DNA of 64,000 nucleotides, from assembly GCA_023374045.1 (NCBI GenBank), contig CM041780.1, positions 93,591,005 to 93,655,004 on the forward strand, read 5' to 3'. The notes beneath the pieces are model-generated. The model made no database searches. It was not told the origin of the DNA and was given only the letters and a program-made list of their open reading frames with translations. Both the position numbers and the translations under genes were made by a program. Each line of letters opens with the position of its first letter. Within the stretch, counting starts at the first letter, position 1. Source of the DNA: Limonium bicolor. Its lineage: Eukaryota; Streptophyta; Magnoliopsida; Caryophyllales; Plumbaginaceae. This document shows, one piece after another, positions 22,991 through 34,510 of the stretch.

Positions 22991-23626
22991 TCAGAAGTCA
23001 AATAAAGAGCAGTGAAATCCTGCCCGTTTTATGCACTTGTGATAGAATATGTATCTACATCTATAGCCTATCCTACGAAAATGAGAAGAAATATACCTAG
23101 GGTTCATCGCGGCGGAGAAGATCAATATCAACTCGGATGATAAACCGTTGTCGATGTTCGCCCCTCTATTCTGATTCCCCTTCCCTTTGCTCCTCTCATT
23201 AGGCACCACCGGCATCCCGTCGGTTTTGTCCAAATGCTCTTCCATCTCACTCAGTCCAACCCCAGCTAGATTAACCATGAATTGGACCACACTTAAGGAC
23301 TTCCTCCCATCCAAGGGTGCTAAATGTGCCAGAATCAACCTCTGTTTCAGCCAAGCTCAAAACTTGTGAAAAATTTTAGCAACTAAGGAAAAAAAGCAAT
23401 ATGTGAAGTACTGGCTAAGGACAAGTGTCACTTGAACTCCAAGTAATCGGTAGCTTAGTTCTTTCACAACCTCCGTAAATTGACCATGATTTTCTTTCAC
23501 TTTAACTTGATCTCCTTTGGATTGCTCCACTAAGAGATTATCACTCGTCTCACTCCTCTTTTTCTCAATTAAAATTGTAGCTCTCGACCTCTTCTTAAAC
23601 TTTCCACTACAGCTTGACACCAGCAC
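22991..23626 (-). pseudogene. Possible minus-strand gene remnant, unrecognised
   Basis: Two adjacent minus-strand frames (23357-23626 and 22991-23338) have gene-like hydrophilic composition (for example KKRSETSDNLLVEQSKGDQV and LDKTDGMPVVPNERSKGKG) and higher GC than their surroundings. They are in different frames and separated by a stop-containing, intron-like stretch. I do not recognise the family. It could be two exons of a decayed or unfamiliar gene, or chance frames. Confidence 0.22.
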
Positions 23627-24858
23627 TGCTCAGTATCGGCGTTCTGATCGACGTGAAATCGATTCACCCTCAAAACCATCTCATTTTCCAAATATCTAAT
23701 TAACGAGTGAGAAATTCATACTGTGACCCATCTAAAAGACTTCACTCGATTATACTTTAATCCATAAACACATGCACAGTCTCTTGCAAAAGTATAGCCT
23801 CCCAAAAGAGGATTGCTGAAAGTTGTGACATGCATGATGTATTTTTTTTACAAACGGAAAAGAAGAAGAAAGATCCCAGAAGGAAAAGATAGAGGAAAGT
23901 AGAGGTAGAAGAAGTGATCCATTAGAAAAGGAACCCACGATACCCACAGATTTTAAAAGACAAGACTAACTCAAGAATCGACAACAGAGAAACAAAGGAA
24001 AGAAATACGCAACTCTCACCAAAGAGAGTAAAGTTCTAGATTCTCGTGGTGTTTTTAAGAAAATATACTTCATGCTTATAAAAACTATACTTTTCCATTA
24101 AAAAATCTACACTCTATTTGGATATAAATAAATTATCTACATCCAAATATAGTAATGTCTTCCTATTCTTTTCAAGTGTAGTAGGATTTGTGTTTTCAGG
24201 TCTTTATTTATTATGTATAAGTTTGAAGTTATTAAGTTGTTATAAAAAATATAATGACTTAATGTTTTCCATTGTGTAATGTTAATAAATTATTCTTATT
24301 GTCGTGGTCGTAACTATATTTTAGCTATATAATTAATGATTTGGGTAAACATCCAACATGAATAAATGTCTTCACTAAGCACATATTTGGTTCGAAGGAA
24401 TGAGTCCATAAGAATGATAATAAATATCTTTGATTACCATGTTGGGTAAGATAGAATACAAAATTATTAGATAGTAGGAATGAAAACCAAATCAGATCAT
24501 AACTATTATCCTAGATTGATTATTAGATGATAGGTGATCCATTTATCATTTCTCATACACATTCTTTATCTAATGAATTATTTTCAGCCCATTTATAGGT
24601 TACTCATTATTTTATGTTTTCACCTCTTTTTCAAGAAAATCAAAATTTGTCACTTTATTATATATTATTTTTCTAAACTAAAAATGTAAATTATTTTTAA
24701 GGGAAATTACATCCCCTACTCACGACGTTTGGTGAAATTATATGCCACACCCATGAGGTTTGAGAAATTACTTTCCCCTCCCACACCTTTACCACGTTTT
24801 TTCATCCGTCAACCAAGTTGGACTTTCCGTCCAACACATATCACACCCTAATTTTCTT

Positions 24859-24863
24859 GGTAT
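24859..24863. repeat. Target-site duplication GGTAT, left copy
   Basis: Immediately before the solo LTR; matches 28760-28764. Confidence 0.93.
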
Positions 24864-25486
24864 TGAAATACCCCAAACCTTAGTATATTGTATAAACACT
24901 TAAATATGGTGTATTAAGACTAAAAAGAGTCTTAGAAACATTAGTAAACAAATTTAAACAAAAGAAAACACAAAATGTGCTTTAAAGTCAATAAGAGCCA
25001 AAATGTGCTCTAAGCTTGGGATAAACTTGGTTAAGACCTAATGAACTTACCAAGACCTCATTTATATACTAGTGAACATATTAAACCAATTACCAAAGAA
25101 AACCAACAAGCTTGAAAACAAGTTTAAACACAAAATGTGCTTTAAGGAGTCTTAAAGCACATTTTTGAAAAATTGTCTTGTAAATGAGTTTTGAGTGGCT
25201 AGATGTACATCATTACTCTTAAATATATATGTGTACTATATAATATCACATTTGGATGTCTATATCAATGGGAAATCAAAAATTTCACTTCTATGTGCCT
25301 TGTTTCATGAATAGTGATTTTATAAGCTATTTTGTAACATATGTTGTATAAGTAATTAAATTGACAAATAAAGACTATAATACCCTCACATTACTATTGG
25401 GGGCCTTTAAGGTTGGTGACACACCACCTTGTTAGCTTGTTAAGAAAATAAATAAAACTACTTAAGTACCTTTTTACTTTATAAAG

Positions 25487-25494
25487 TATAAATA
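25487..25494 (+). promoter_or_regulatory. TATA box of solo LTR 1
   Basis: TATAAATA is followed after about 25-30 bp by a CT-rich stretch (CTATCTCATTCTCTC) that would be the start of transcription. Solo LTR 2 has TACAAATA at the same place, a weakened box. Confidence 0.5.
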
Positions 25495-26138
25495 TCTTCA
25501 AAAGCAAATTCTATCTCATTCTCTCATTTCTTTCCTTGTTCACACGGCTCCACACCTCTCTTCTTCCTTCTCTTCCAGGTAATACCACACCATCTCCATT
25601 AAACATCTTCTTTGATCTCTTGTAAAATCTAGCTCACTTGTTCAAATAAAAAACAAACACCACCAATCTCTTCCTCTCATCAAGCTCTCCATTTCTATCT
25701 CCTTAAAATTCCAAGACCACCATTTCGGTGCCATGGAGTTCCACCATTGAAGGAGCTTGAGCTTGTATTTTTACATATTGTTACTCTCCTTTGCTTCTAG
25801 GTAAGGAATCTCAAAAAAACTTCATTTCCTTCATGTTTTTGTGGTAACCGAAAATACATATTGAAGGAGCTTTTTGTGTGACCTTGTTCTAGCTTTATTC
25901 CAACTCTTCATGGACTAGGTGGAGTCCTCTCTTGCTAGATATTCAAACTCTCTTCAAAGAGCAAGGTAAAACAACTACATTAATGTTTTTGAAACAATGT
26001 AAAATTAGGGTTTACAATGAGATGAAGCTTATAGCTTGAATACTCATTATAATGTTTGTATATTGTTTAGAACTTGTCAAAGAATCAAGTACCGTACCGG
26101 TTTTTTTAAAGGAAACAAGAAGAAGTTGTTTGGAAAAA

Positions 26139-26156
26139 AGGTAAATCTACTAACCT
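26139..26156 (+). other. Donor/branch-like hairpin in LTR leader
   Basis: AGGT and ACCT flank a segment with a donor-like GGTAAAT and a TACTAAC at 26148-26154, which equals the classical branch-point consensus. An acceptor-like TTTGCAG follows at 26286-26292. Solo LTR 2 has the same at 33398-33415. Confidence 0.4.
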
Positions 26157-27084
26157 AATGTTGTTTAATGCCTTAGGAGAAATGAGCTTATAATGCTTGT
26201 TAAAACTACCTAAAGAGCAAATGGTGAATGACTTAGTCAAGTGTTCCCAAGAGCTTAGTAAAAGGCATATGTGTTGTTGAGTGTATTTGCAGGTCAAAGG
26301 CAAATATATTGTGGAAATTCAGTGTTTATGATTTATGCATCTTAAGGGCCTAAGAGCCATGTCATTTAAGGGCCTAAGTGCCAAGCAATTTAAATTATGC
26401 ACTATATTGTGATGTAGTGCTTTGTGAGTGGAGTTTGTGTATATATGCTTGATGGATTTTTAGTGTTCTTGGTTGTTTGTTGGTGAAAACAATGTGTTTT
26501 GGTTTGGTAATGTTCTAGGAGAACCTATGTCGAAATTTAGGTAATAAATGAGAAGTTCTAAGAGTTAAAATGAGTTTGATAAGTTAAGAGGTGTTTAGAT
26601 TGGTTAAGTGTTGTTCTTGTGTAAGAAACATGCATTAAGGTGATTTGGGATGTCACAAGGACTTAGGCATGAGCTTGAGGTTTTAGTATGTACCAAAGTC
26701 ATTTTGGACTTAGGTAAAGACTTAGGCAACTTTGGTAAAGTAAGGAGAAAGTGTGAACTTTGAAAAGGATTTCAAGAATGATATAAGGAGTTAGTTGTGA
26801 TAAATGATGCTTGGGAGATGATGTTAAAATGAGGAGAAAGCATTTGGATAGTAGTAATCATAGGTATGAAATACCATTGGGAAAACTAAGGAGGAAATAA
26901 CATAAGTGTTAAGGAATTTTACAAGGAAATAAGTAAAGGCTTAAGGAATTAGAAAATGAGTTTTATGAGTGTTTAAGGATGTCTTAAGGTGTGTTTGAAG
27001 TGCCTAAATGAGGTTAGGGTGTACTAGGATATATGGGGTGAAGTTTGGAGTTGAATGTGAAAAGGAAAACAAGGGTCTGGGCCA

Positions 27085-27414
27085 GACCGAACTTGCGACC
27101 GAACTTGCAAGGTCGGTCGAGCCCAGTTTACCCTGCGAGAATTGGCTTCTGGAATGGACCGACCTTGGGGACCGGACTTGCAAGGTCGGTCGGGCTTGTA
27201 TTTTGTGTACGGATTGAGCTACTGGAAACGACCGAACATAGGACCGGACTTGGCAAGTTCGGTCGGGCTAAATTTTCAAAGGGAAGAAACTCTCGGGAAA
27301 AGACCGAACATGCGACCGAATTTACAAGGTCGGTCGGAGTAGAAAATTTTGACGGAAATGTGTTCTGGAATCGACCGAACTTGGGTAAGTTCGGTCGGCA
27401 AGGTCGGTCGGACC
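27085..27414 (+). repeat. GACCGAACTTG/CAAGGTCGGTC palindrome array, solo LTR 1
   Basis: About five stem-loops in 330 bp whose arms are GACCGA(A/C)CTTG and CAAGGTCGGTC or CAAGTTCGGTC. The layout is that of the GGTCCGGGAC array in other LTRs but with different arm bases. Long open frames across it are a side effect of its GC content. Confidence 0.88.
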
Positions 27415-28646
27415 TAAACTTGTAAAAAAAAAAAACAGAAAAGAATGTGACTAATGTAGTTAACCCTAGGGTGTATAATGAAGGTAACCTAGGGTAAGGT
27501 AGACATTAAAACATGTCATATAATCATGTTAAATACTTAGTAAGTTTGAAGTTAAATAAATAATTAACCGACGTTATTAACTATGTATAGGAGTGACCTA
27601 CGGAGGAAACCAAACGAGGCAAGGACCAAGGTATGGTTTTCTTGCAGTCTGTTGTCTACCGGTTTACACCGGCTTGTGTGTTGTATGTTTTTCTGTGTGT
27701 TTATGACGTTATAAGATTTAAACATGTAATGAGTTTACAGTTGTTCATATCATTGTGATGTTATGTTGTGACTCATTTCCCTTGTGTGTGTCTAACATGA
27801 CTTACCACCTATTGTGTATTGGTTGTTAAGTTCCACTATGAACTTCTAACAAGTGTTAACTAGGAAGTGAGGAATCCGGTTGTCCGGTCATGCATGTAAG
27901 TTAAGAGTAGATATCTGAATCAGATTCGACTCTTATGTTGTTAAGATTGTTCTCCTTAATTTGGCGTTCGATCTCCCGCTAGCTTCTTCCAAAGCTTACC
28001 TATTCTGACTTATGATCGGTTTAGTGGGAACATGTGTTTGTGTGGTGTGTTCGGGTCACTAAATCCGAACCATCTGTGACTTAAGTTACTCGTTCGTCTA
28101 ACAGAACGGTAATGAGTGTGTTTAACGAGCTTAACATGAGGGTGAATCATTCTCTAGGCTCTTGTGTTATTTGACCCTTGTGGTTTGTTATCGTGGAGTG
28201 AAAATCCACTGTGTATGTGTTATTGTGCTGTGCACCATTGATGCTAAGCCATATGTTATGTTATGTTATGTATATAAATGAATGCCATGTTATCATGACA
28301 ATTAGTTGCGCGTATCCCGGTAGCCGATGGGCTGCGCGTTAGCCATACCAGCCAAGGGTTGCTGACCCCCTCGGGGGATCCATATTTCTTATACTGCAGG
28401 ATGAGGATCGAAGAAGCGGAGTGGCTCTAGATCCTAGGATGTGGCTACTTTCGAGTACTTTTGGTTGTGGGCCCGGGATGCGCCTGTGCTCCCGAGGCGT
28501 TGTATATATTTGGTTGTGACAGTTTACAGAGATGTGATACAGTGAAGAATATGTAAACACTCGGTATTGTATATGATGTATTTATGGTTTAGTTTTATGC
28601 TCGGAGTCTGATCATCAGACCGGTACACTTGTATTTATTTTGCCTT

Positions 28647-28668
28647 GTTAACCACGTGGGTGGTTGAC
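28647..28668 (+). other. LTR-terminal stem-loop, solo LTR 1
   Basis: GTTAACCAC/GTGGTTGAC around GTGG. Compared with GTTAGTCAC/GTGACTAAC in the nested element, both arms have changed and still pair. Confidence 0.7.
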
Positions 28669-28759
28669 GGCGTTGTAGCACCATTCGTTTAGTTACTGTT
28701 TAGTTATTTATTTCCGCTGCGATTTCATTTAGTGTTATGTTCGTAGTAGGGGTGTTACA

Positions 28760-28764
28760 GGTAT
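28760..28764. repeat. Target-site duplication GGTAT, right copy
   Basis: Closes solo LTR 1. Confidence 0.93.
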
Positions 28765-29695
28765 GGTTTACTTAACCGACTGGTTTTTCTTCTAAAAAAC
28801 CTGGTTCACTCCACATAAAAACTCATACCCACTCTTTTTTTCCATCTCATCTTCTCACTACTAGTAACCCTAAGCCCCAATTCATGTTCTATTAATAGCG
28901 AACACTATTTCACCCAATTCTGCACTACGCTTCAACTGCTCTTGATTTATTGGTGTATTCACCGCCTGGTATTCTCCTTCTTTGATGTGTTTTTCTGTAT
29001 TTGATAGCAATGTGCCCTGGTATTCCCCTTCTTTGATTTCAATTGATATCGACTGCAACTCTACACCTGGCTGGTACTGTTCTTTATTTGCTGAACCTCA
29101 AGTTTTGACTGTTGATTTTGTTAGAAGATTTTTGCTTACTGTTTTTTCGATGAGTACACACCTTGTGAGCTTATGTGGTCTTGCTTCTAGTATATGCTTT
29201 TCAATGCCCAATTGATTTTTGATGGTGGGGATAGTGTTTAACAGTTTCAGTGCGCTGAATCTTTTGCTTTTGATCTGTTTGACCGTCTCAAAGCACTGCA
29301 TCTATTGTTTTTGATGTGTTTAAGTTTAATGGGTTAATTATATGTATCAGACACATGTGAATATGAACATATCTGTCGCGATTTTTTCTTGAAAAATTCC
29401 CTTGACAGTGGTATAGGTATGAACTACTAGAAGAACCTGTGTTTAAGCAGTTTTTGTGCCAGTTTCATAACTGATTAGTGGTAGCGGCATTGTTAAACCC
29501 CTTATTTCACCTGGCCAATTTTGATACAGGTTATTTGAACTGCTCCACTTGAATGTTTATCTGGTTTTATCTACTAACACGGCTGCTATCACAGCAATGA
29601 TGATGGGGCATTGTACTGAGTCTGAGCTGCTTTTCATAATGTTATTTATCTCTAAATGGTTTACGTTGATTTATAATAGGTAAGACTTTTGTAAT
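28765..29695. other. Upstream region of the GRF pseudogene
   Basis: Non-LTR DNA continuing the segment interrupted at 24864. It contains T-rich and TCTTC-rich stretches and a GGTAAG just before the ATG at 29696, which could be 5' UTR or intron. No clear frame. Confidence 0.35.
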
Positions 29696-30107
29696 ATGTC
29701 ATCCTCCAGCAGTAGAAACAGTGAAAGGCTGTCTATAGTTGTGAATGTCAAGTGTAAGTACAGATTGAATGCCAAGGTGTATGTTGCCTTCACATCTGAA
29801 AATGAAGGAAAGTTATTTTACAAATGTGATTGTCTAAATCTGATATTCAAGTCGTGGCATGAAGAGGAATTGAACATACATCTTCTCAACAACAACTATT
29901 ATGGCGACAAGGTGAACCAAAACATTTGTAATGGTGATATGCTAAGGATTAGCAAAGAAATTCATGCATTAACAGTGGAGTTAAGAGATCTAAAATTGTT
30001 TGTTCATAGCAACAGACATGGATAAGATACTTGAATGACTAGGGGGTGGACTTACTTTGTACGTTCTTGTGTTAGTAATTGCATTCTTGGTTGTGCTGAT
30101 AGTTTAG
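29696..30107 (+). pseudogene. GRF-type zinc finger / C-terminal membrane-anchor protein, broken
   Basis: A 109-codon frame (29696-30025) starts with a Ser-rich stretch and has the outline of the plant GRF zinc finger: C20, then A-K-V-Y-V-A-F-T, N36-x-G38-K-L-F41-Y-K-C44, C46 and F51..W54. The second Cys and Gly of the usual C-x-C-G are replaced (C-K-Y-R), the central Arg is Lys, and the spacing before the last F/W is odd. A coiled-coil-like segment (RISKEIHALTVELRDLKLF) follows. After the stop the +1 frame continues with an in-frame TGA (30036) and then LYVLVLVIAFLVVLIV and a stop at 30107, matching the C-terminal membrane segment typical of small plant GRF proteins. So a frameshift, a stop and lost zinc ligands mark a pseudogene. 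A diverged but expressed shorter protein is possible. Confidence 0.65.
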
Positions 30108-30763
30108 TTTGTTGGAATAATATTAATAAGGGTGATCATGTAATAGGGTGGTTTCGTTCTACTAATAGTTGTATCTTTAAAAATTCCATCTTGTAATATG
30201 ATATTGTGTACTTGTTGCAAACTTGCTATGGTATAAGAATGCATTATGTTATTTTAGTACATTATTTTGTAAACCAGCTATTGTATAAGAATGTATTCTC
30301 GTGTATTATGGGGTATTATGTCATTTTATCATTCCATTGTCAACTTCTAGTATCCATTTCAAATGCAACTGGTTATTGATAAACATTAAATACAGACAGT
30401 AACAAATAAATTATAATGGTTAGAAAACATAGAGTTTGCAATCAGAAAGGGATGATAAAGCAATAGACATAATTTCCTCATTACAAATAAACTATAACTA
30501 GTCCTTCATGAATGATAAATAACCAAGACTTAAAAGGTATGAAGAGTTTGCAAAACCCATAAGATACCAAAGCAATAGACAGATGCAATTTGAAAGCAAC
30601 AAATCAACTGTGTTTTCTCATTCTCGTTCATTATGAGAATTCACGGGATTCCCTCATTGTGCCCAGATGAAAGTTCAACAGAGAATTCACAGGATTCCCT
30701 CATTACTCAAACTCTTGTCGTAGAGTATAAAGGTGAAAAGACAGTTATTTTTGATGTTGGGGT
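30108..30763. other. Intergenic DNA with a short duplication
   Basis: AT-rich 3' flank of the pseudogene. A 24-bp unit GAGAATTCAC(G/A)GGATTCC.. occurs twice (30635-30658 and 30681-30704). Nothing else seen. Confidence 0.4.
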
Positions 30764-32098
30764 TGAAATACCCTTAATAAGTAAAGAATGAATAATGATC
30801 AATTATGAACCTTTAAGGCTAATGAGCCTTAAGATCATTAAGGAAATATGGAACCTCAAAGTATATGTATACAAATATATATAGCCCAAAAAGGTTTAAT
30901 AAACCTTACATGAAATATTGGATCAAAAAGGGAGAACTTATAAAGAGAAAACAACCAATGGAGTTGGTTTAACATGTAATATGTCATTACATAATCTAAC
31001 GAGCACAAATAATAAGAGGGAATTAGTAAACATACTTTAGAAAGTCAAAATGACTTATGAGTATTATAATCACTCAAAAACACATAGAAATACACTATAG
31101 GGCAAGACAATCAAGTAGATTATAAGCTAACACATGAGAGAGTCCCAATGAACAAACAAATCAATCTCTTAAGGCCATAAACTCATTCTCCCTTAATTAC
31201 CACCTTATCACCAAAATAACCCCTAAATATCTCAAGTTGGCCGGACAAAGTGTATAGTCTCTTAAGACAACAAATCCAATTTTTCTTCTTGGACAAAAGT
31301 TTTATATGTCATAAAGTCTCACTTTACTTCTTCTTACCTTGGGAACTTAACTCACACACTCCCTTTCCCACCTAATGATTCCAAATCCACCTTCCTTTTT
31401 CCTCTAATTTTCTTTTTTTCTTGATCCAATGGAAGAACACAAAAGTGCTAGACAAGTCCCTCATTCATACTCTTACTTCTCTTCTTGAATCTACTTCCAT
31501 TCTAAGAAAATCTTCATCTAGCAAGCAAGGAGAACACCAGCCCCCTTTCCCACTTGTATTCTACCTAAAATCAATATCATTTAAGGCCAAAAATAAAGGA
31601 AGAAACCATGATGAAGCTTAGCTAAGTTCAACCAAAGCTTAAGGTAATAAAAGGTGCTTTAAACTCCAAGTTTTCCTTTGATACACGGAGGTCCAAAAAT
31701 CTGTCTAATCTAGCTCCTTTTCTTCACCTATTTTCATACAAAACTTAAGATTCATAAATCTTCATTGTATGACCAAGAACTATGCAAGAACAAGCTCAAG
31801 TCAAGGAAGACTTTAACAAAAAAGGTGAGTCTTGATACTAAGGTTTTAATGCTTAAAATACCTTCTAAGTCTTAAATTTATCCAATATATAACTCCTACT
31901 TACTCTTGCAGAAGGTGGCCAAAATTCTGGAAACTTGGAGAGCTTCAAGGTTAATTTTACTCCTTAGTGCTCATTTTTGTGCTTTAAGCCTCCGTTATTC
32001 CTATGGTCATGTTTGGGAGTCTAAAGACCCTAACTTTGATTCTTATTCCTCCCCAAATCATGGCTTAAAATGAAGTCCTAAAAATCCTTGTGTGGCTG
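30764..32098 (+). repeat. LTR fragment of a further family, left part
   Basis: Begins TGAAATACCCTTAATAAG, the start signature of the LTRs here, but its sequence is diverged from the others. It has donor-like AGGTAATA and AGGTGAGTC sites and a CTTGCAG acceptor-like site near 31905. Interrupted at 32099 by solo LTR 2. Confidence 0.65.
32094..32098. repeat. Target-site duplication GGCTG, left copy
   Basis: Matches 35931-35935. Confidence 0.95.
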
Positions 32099-34195
32099 TG
32101 AAATACCCCAAACCTAGTTGTGTTGTTTAAATACCTAAATATGGTATATAAAGACTAAAAAGAGCCTTAGAAACATTAGTAAACAAATTTAAACAATAGA
32201 AAACACAAAATGTGCTTTAAAGTCTATAAGAGCTAAAACGTGCTCTAAGCTTGGGTTGAGCTTGGTTAAGACCTAATGAACTTACCAAGACCTCATTTAT
32301 ATACTAATGAACATATTAAACCAGTTACCAAAGAAAACCAAGCTTGAAAACAAGTTTAAACACAAAATGTGCTTTAAGGAGCCTTAAAGCACATTTTTGA
32401 AAAATTGTCCTGTAAATGAGTTTTGAATGGCTAAATGTCCATCATTACTCTTTAATTAACATGTGTACTATATAGTATCACATTTGGAAGTCAATATCAA
32501 TGGGAAATCAAAAATTTCACTTCTATGTGCCTTGTTTTCATGAATAGTGATTTTTGTAAGCTATTTTGTAACATATGTTTGTATAAGTAACTAAATTGAC
32601 AAATAAAGACTATATTACCCCTAAATACTAATGGGGGCCGGTTTTCTTAAGTGTGGTGACTCACCACTCTCTTGTTAACATATTAAGTAAATAAGGAAAA
32701 CTAATTAAACTTACTTTAACTTTATTACTACAAATATCTTCAAAAAGGTAATTCTATCTCATTCTCTCATTTCTTTCCTTGTATTCACACGGCTCCACCT
32801 CTCTTCTTCCTCCCTTCTTCTTCCTTCTCTTCCACGGTAATACCACACCACCTCCATTAAACTTCTTCTTTGATCTCTTGTAAAATCTTGCTCACTTGTC
32901 CAAATCAAAAACAAACACCACCAATCTCTTCCTCTCATCAAGCTCTTCATTTCTATCTTCTTAAAATTCCAAGACCACCATTTCGGTGCCATGGAGTTCC
33001 ACCATTGAAGGAGCTTGAGCTTGTATTTTTACATATTGTTACTCTCCTTTGCTTCTAGGTAAGGAATCTCAAATAAAAACTCCATTTCCTTCATGTTTTT
33101 GTTGTAACCGAAAATACATATTGAAGGAGCTCTTTGTGTGACCTTGTTCTAGCTTCATTCCAACTCTTCATGGACTAGGTGGAGTCCTCTCTTGTTCGAT
33201 ATTCAAACTCTCTTCAAAGAGCAAGGTAAAACAACTACATTAATGTTTTTGAAACAATGTAAAATTAGGGTTTACAATGAGATGAAGCTTATAGCTTGAA
33301 TACTCATTATAATGTTTGTATATTGTTTAGAACTTGTCAAAGAATCAAATACCCTACCGGTTTTTAAAGGAAACAAGAAAGAAGTTGTTTGGAAAAGAGG
33401 TAAATCTACTAACCTAATGTTGTTTAATGCCTTAGGAGAAATGAGCTTATAATGCTTGTTAAAACTACCTAAAGAGCAAATGGTGAATGACCTAGTAAAT
33501 GTTCTCAAGGAGACTAGTAAAGGAACATATGTTTTGTTGAGTGTATTTGCAGGTCAAAGGCAAATATATTGTGGAAATTCAGTGTTTAAGAATTATGCAC
33601 TTTAAGGGCCTAAGAGCCATGCATTTTAAGGGCCTAAGTGCCAAGCAATTTAAGTTATGCACTATATTGTGATGTAGTTCTTTATGAGTGAAGATTGTGT
33701 ATAATAAAGTGTTTGATGGATTTTTAGTGTTCTTGTGTGTTTAATGGTGAAAACAATGTGCTGTGGTGTAACAAAATGCTAGGAGAACCTATGTCGAAAT
33801 TTAGGAAATGCATAAGGAGTTCAAGATGTTTTAAAGGAATTTTGATGAACTAGGAAGTGTTCTAGAGTGTAATAAGGACTTAGGCATTATCTTGAGGTTT
33901 TAGCATATACCAAAGTCATTTTGGACTTAGGTAAAGACTTAGGCAAACTTTGGTAAAATAAGGAGAAAGTGTAAGCTTAGGAAAATGGATTTCAAGGATG
34001 ACATAAGGAGTTTTAGTTTGAAAAAAAAATGATGTTTAAGTAATGATGTTGTGTGGAAGATATATCTTGGTATAATAGCTTGAATAGGCATGAAACATCA
34101 CTTAGGAACCTAGGGAGTAAATACTATAAGTGTTGGAGGCTTTGTTGAAATTTGGTTAAGTGTTTAAAGGCTTAGAAATTTGAGTATAATGCCTT

Positions 34196-34510
34196 GTCCG
34201 AACTTCCGTCCGGATGTGGAAGTTCGGACAGGCTCTGTTGGGTAAAGGAATTCTCACTCGCGAGCAGTGTCCGAACTTGGGAAGTCCGGACACTAGTTCG
34301 GACGTACCCACTCATCCTTAGGATTATCCTCGAACTGTGTCCGAACTTGGGAAGTCCGGACACATGTTCGGACGCACGGATTTCTGTCTAAATTTTTCTC
34401 GGCTCACGTCCGAACTTCCAAAGTCCGGACATAAGTTCGGACGTGTGTCTGTTTTCTGTCTAAAGTAACGGCTTGCGTCCGAACTTGGTGGTTCGGACAC
34501 AAGTTCGGAC
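34196..34510 (+). repeat. GTCCGAACT/AGTTCGGAC palindrome array, solo LTR 2
   Basis: Five hairpin units in 315 bp with arms GTCCGAACT and AGTTCGGAC, most with an inner AGTCCGGAC. It occupies the position that holds GACCGA arms in solo LTR 1, although the flanks of the two LTRs are nearly the same. Confidence 0.88.

Larger units (their letters stand above)
21791..24863. other. Unique-looking intergenic DNA, no firm gene
   Basis: AT-rich plant DNA without LTR signatures. It holds two perfect palindromes (CCACATGT/ACATGTGG at 21875-21892 and ATGACACTAGTGTCAT at 21912-21927), a 19-bp direct duplication (22408-22426 and 22460-22478), and minus-strand open stretches between 22464 and 23626 described separately. 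The last 150 bp (from about 24711) is a CCCCTCCC-rich repeat-like segment interrupted by the solo LTR at 24864. Confidence 0.5.
24864..28759 (+). mobile_element. Solo LTR 1 (plus strand)
   Basis: A single LTR of 3.9 kb from TGAAATACCCCAAACC to GGGGTGTTACA, flanked directly by GGTAT on both sides with no internal domain: the product of recombination between the two LTRs of an insertion. It is closely related to 32099-35930, and more distantly to the other LTRs. It holds a TATA box (25487), a leader with several AGGTAA donor-like sites and a TTTGCAG acceptor-like site (26286-26292), repeats of TTTAAGGGCCTAAG (26337-26395), a GACCGA palindrome array (27085-27414), a CCCCCTCGGGGG hairpin (28366) and the terminal stem-loop (28647-28668). 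Confidence 0.95.

Noticed and set aside
27008..27425. Overlapping plus-strand frames of 66-126 codons with repeated peptide units
   Set aside because: They are produced by the GC-rich palindrome array of solo LTR 1 and shift frame between units.
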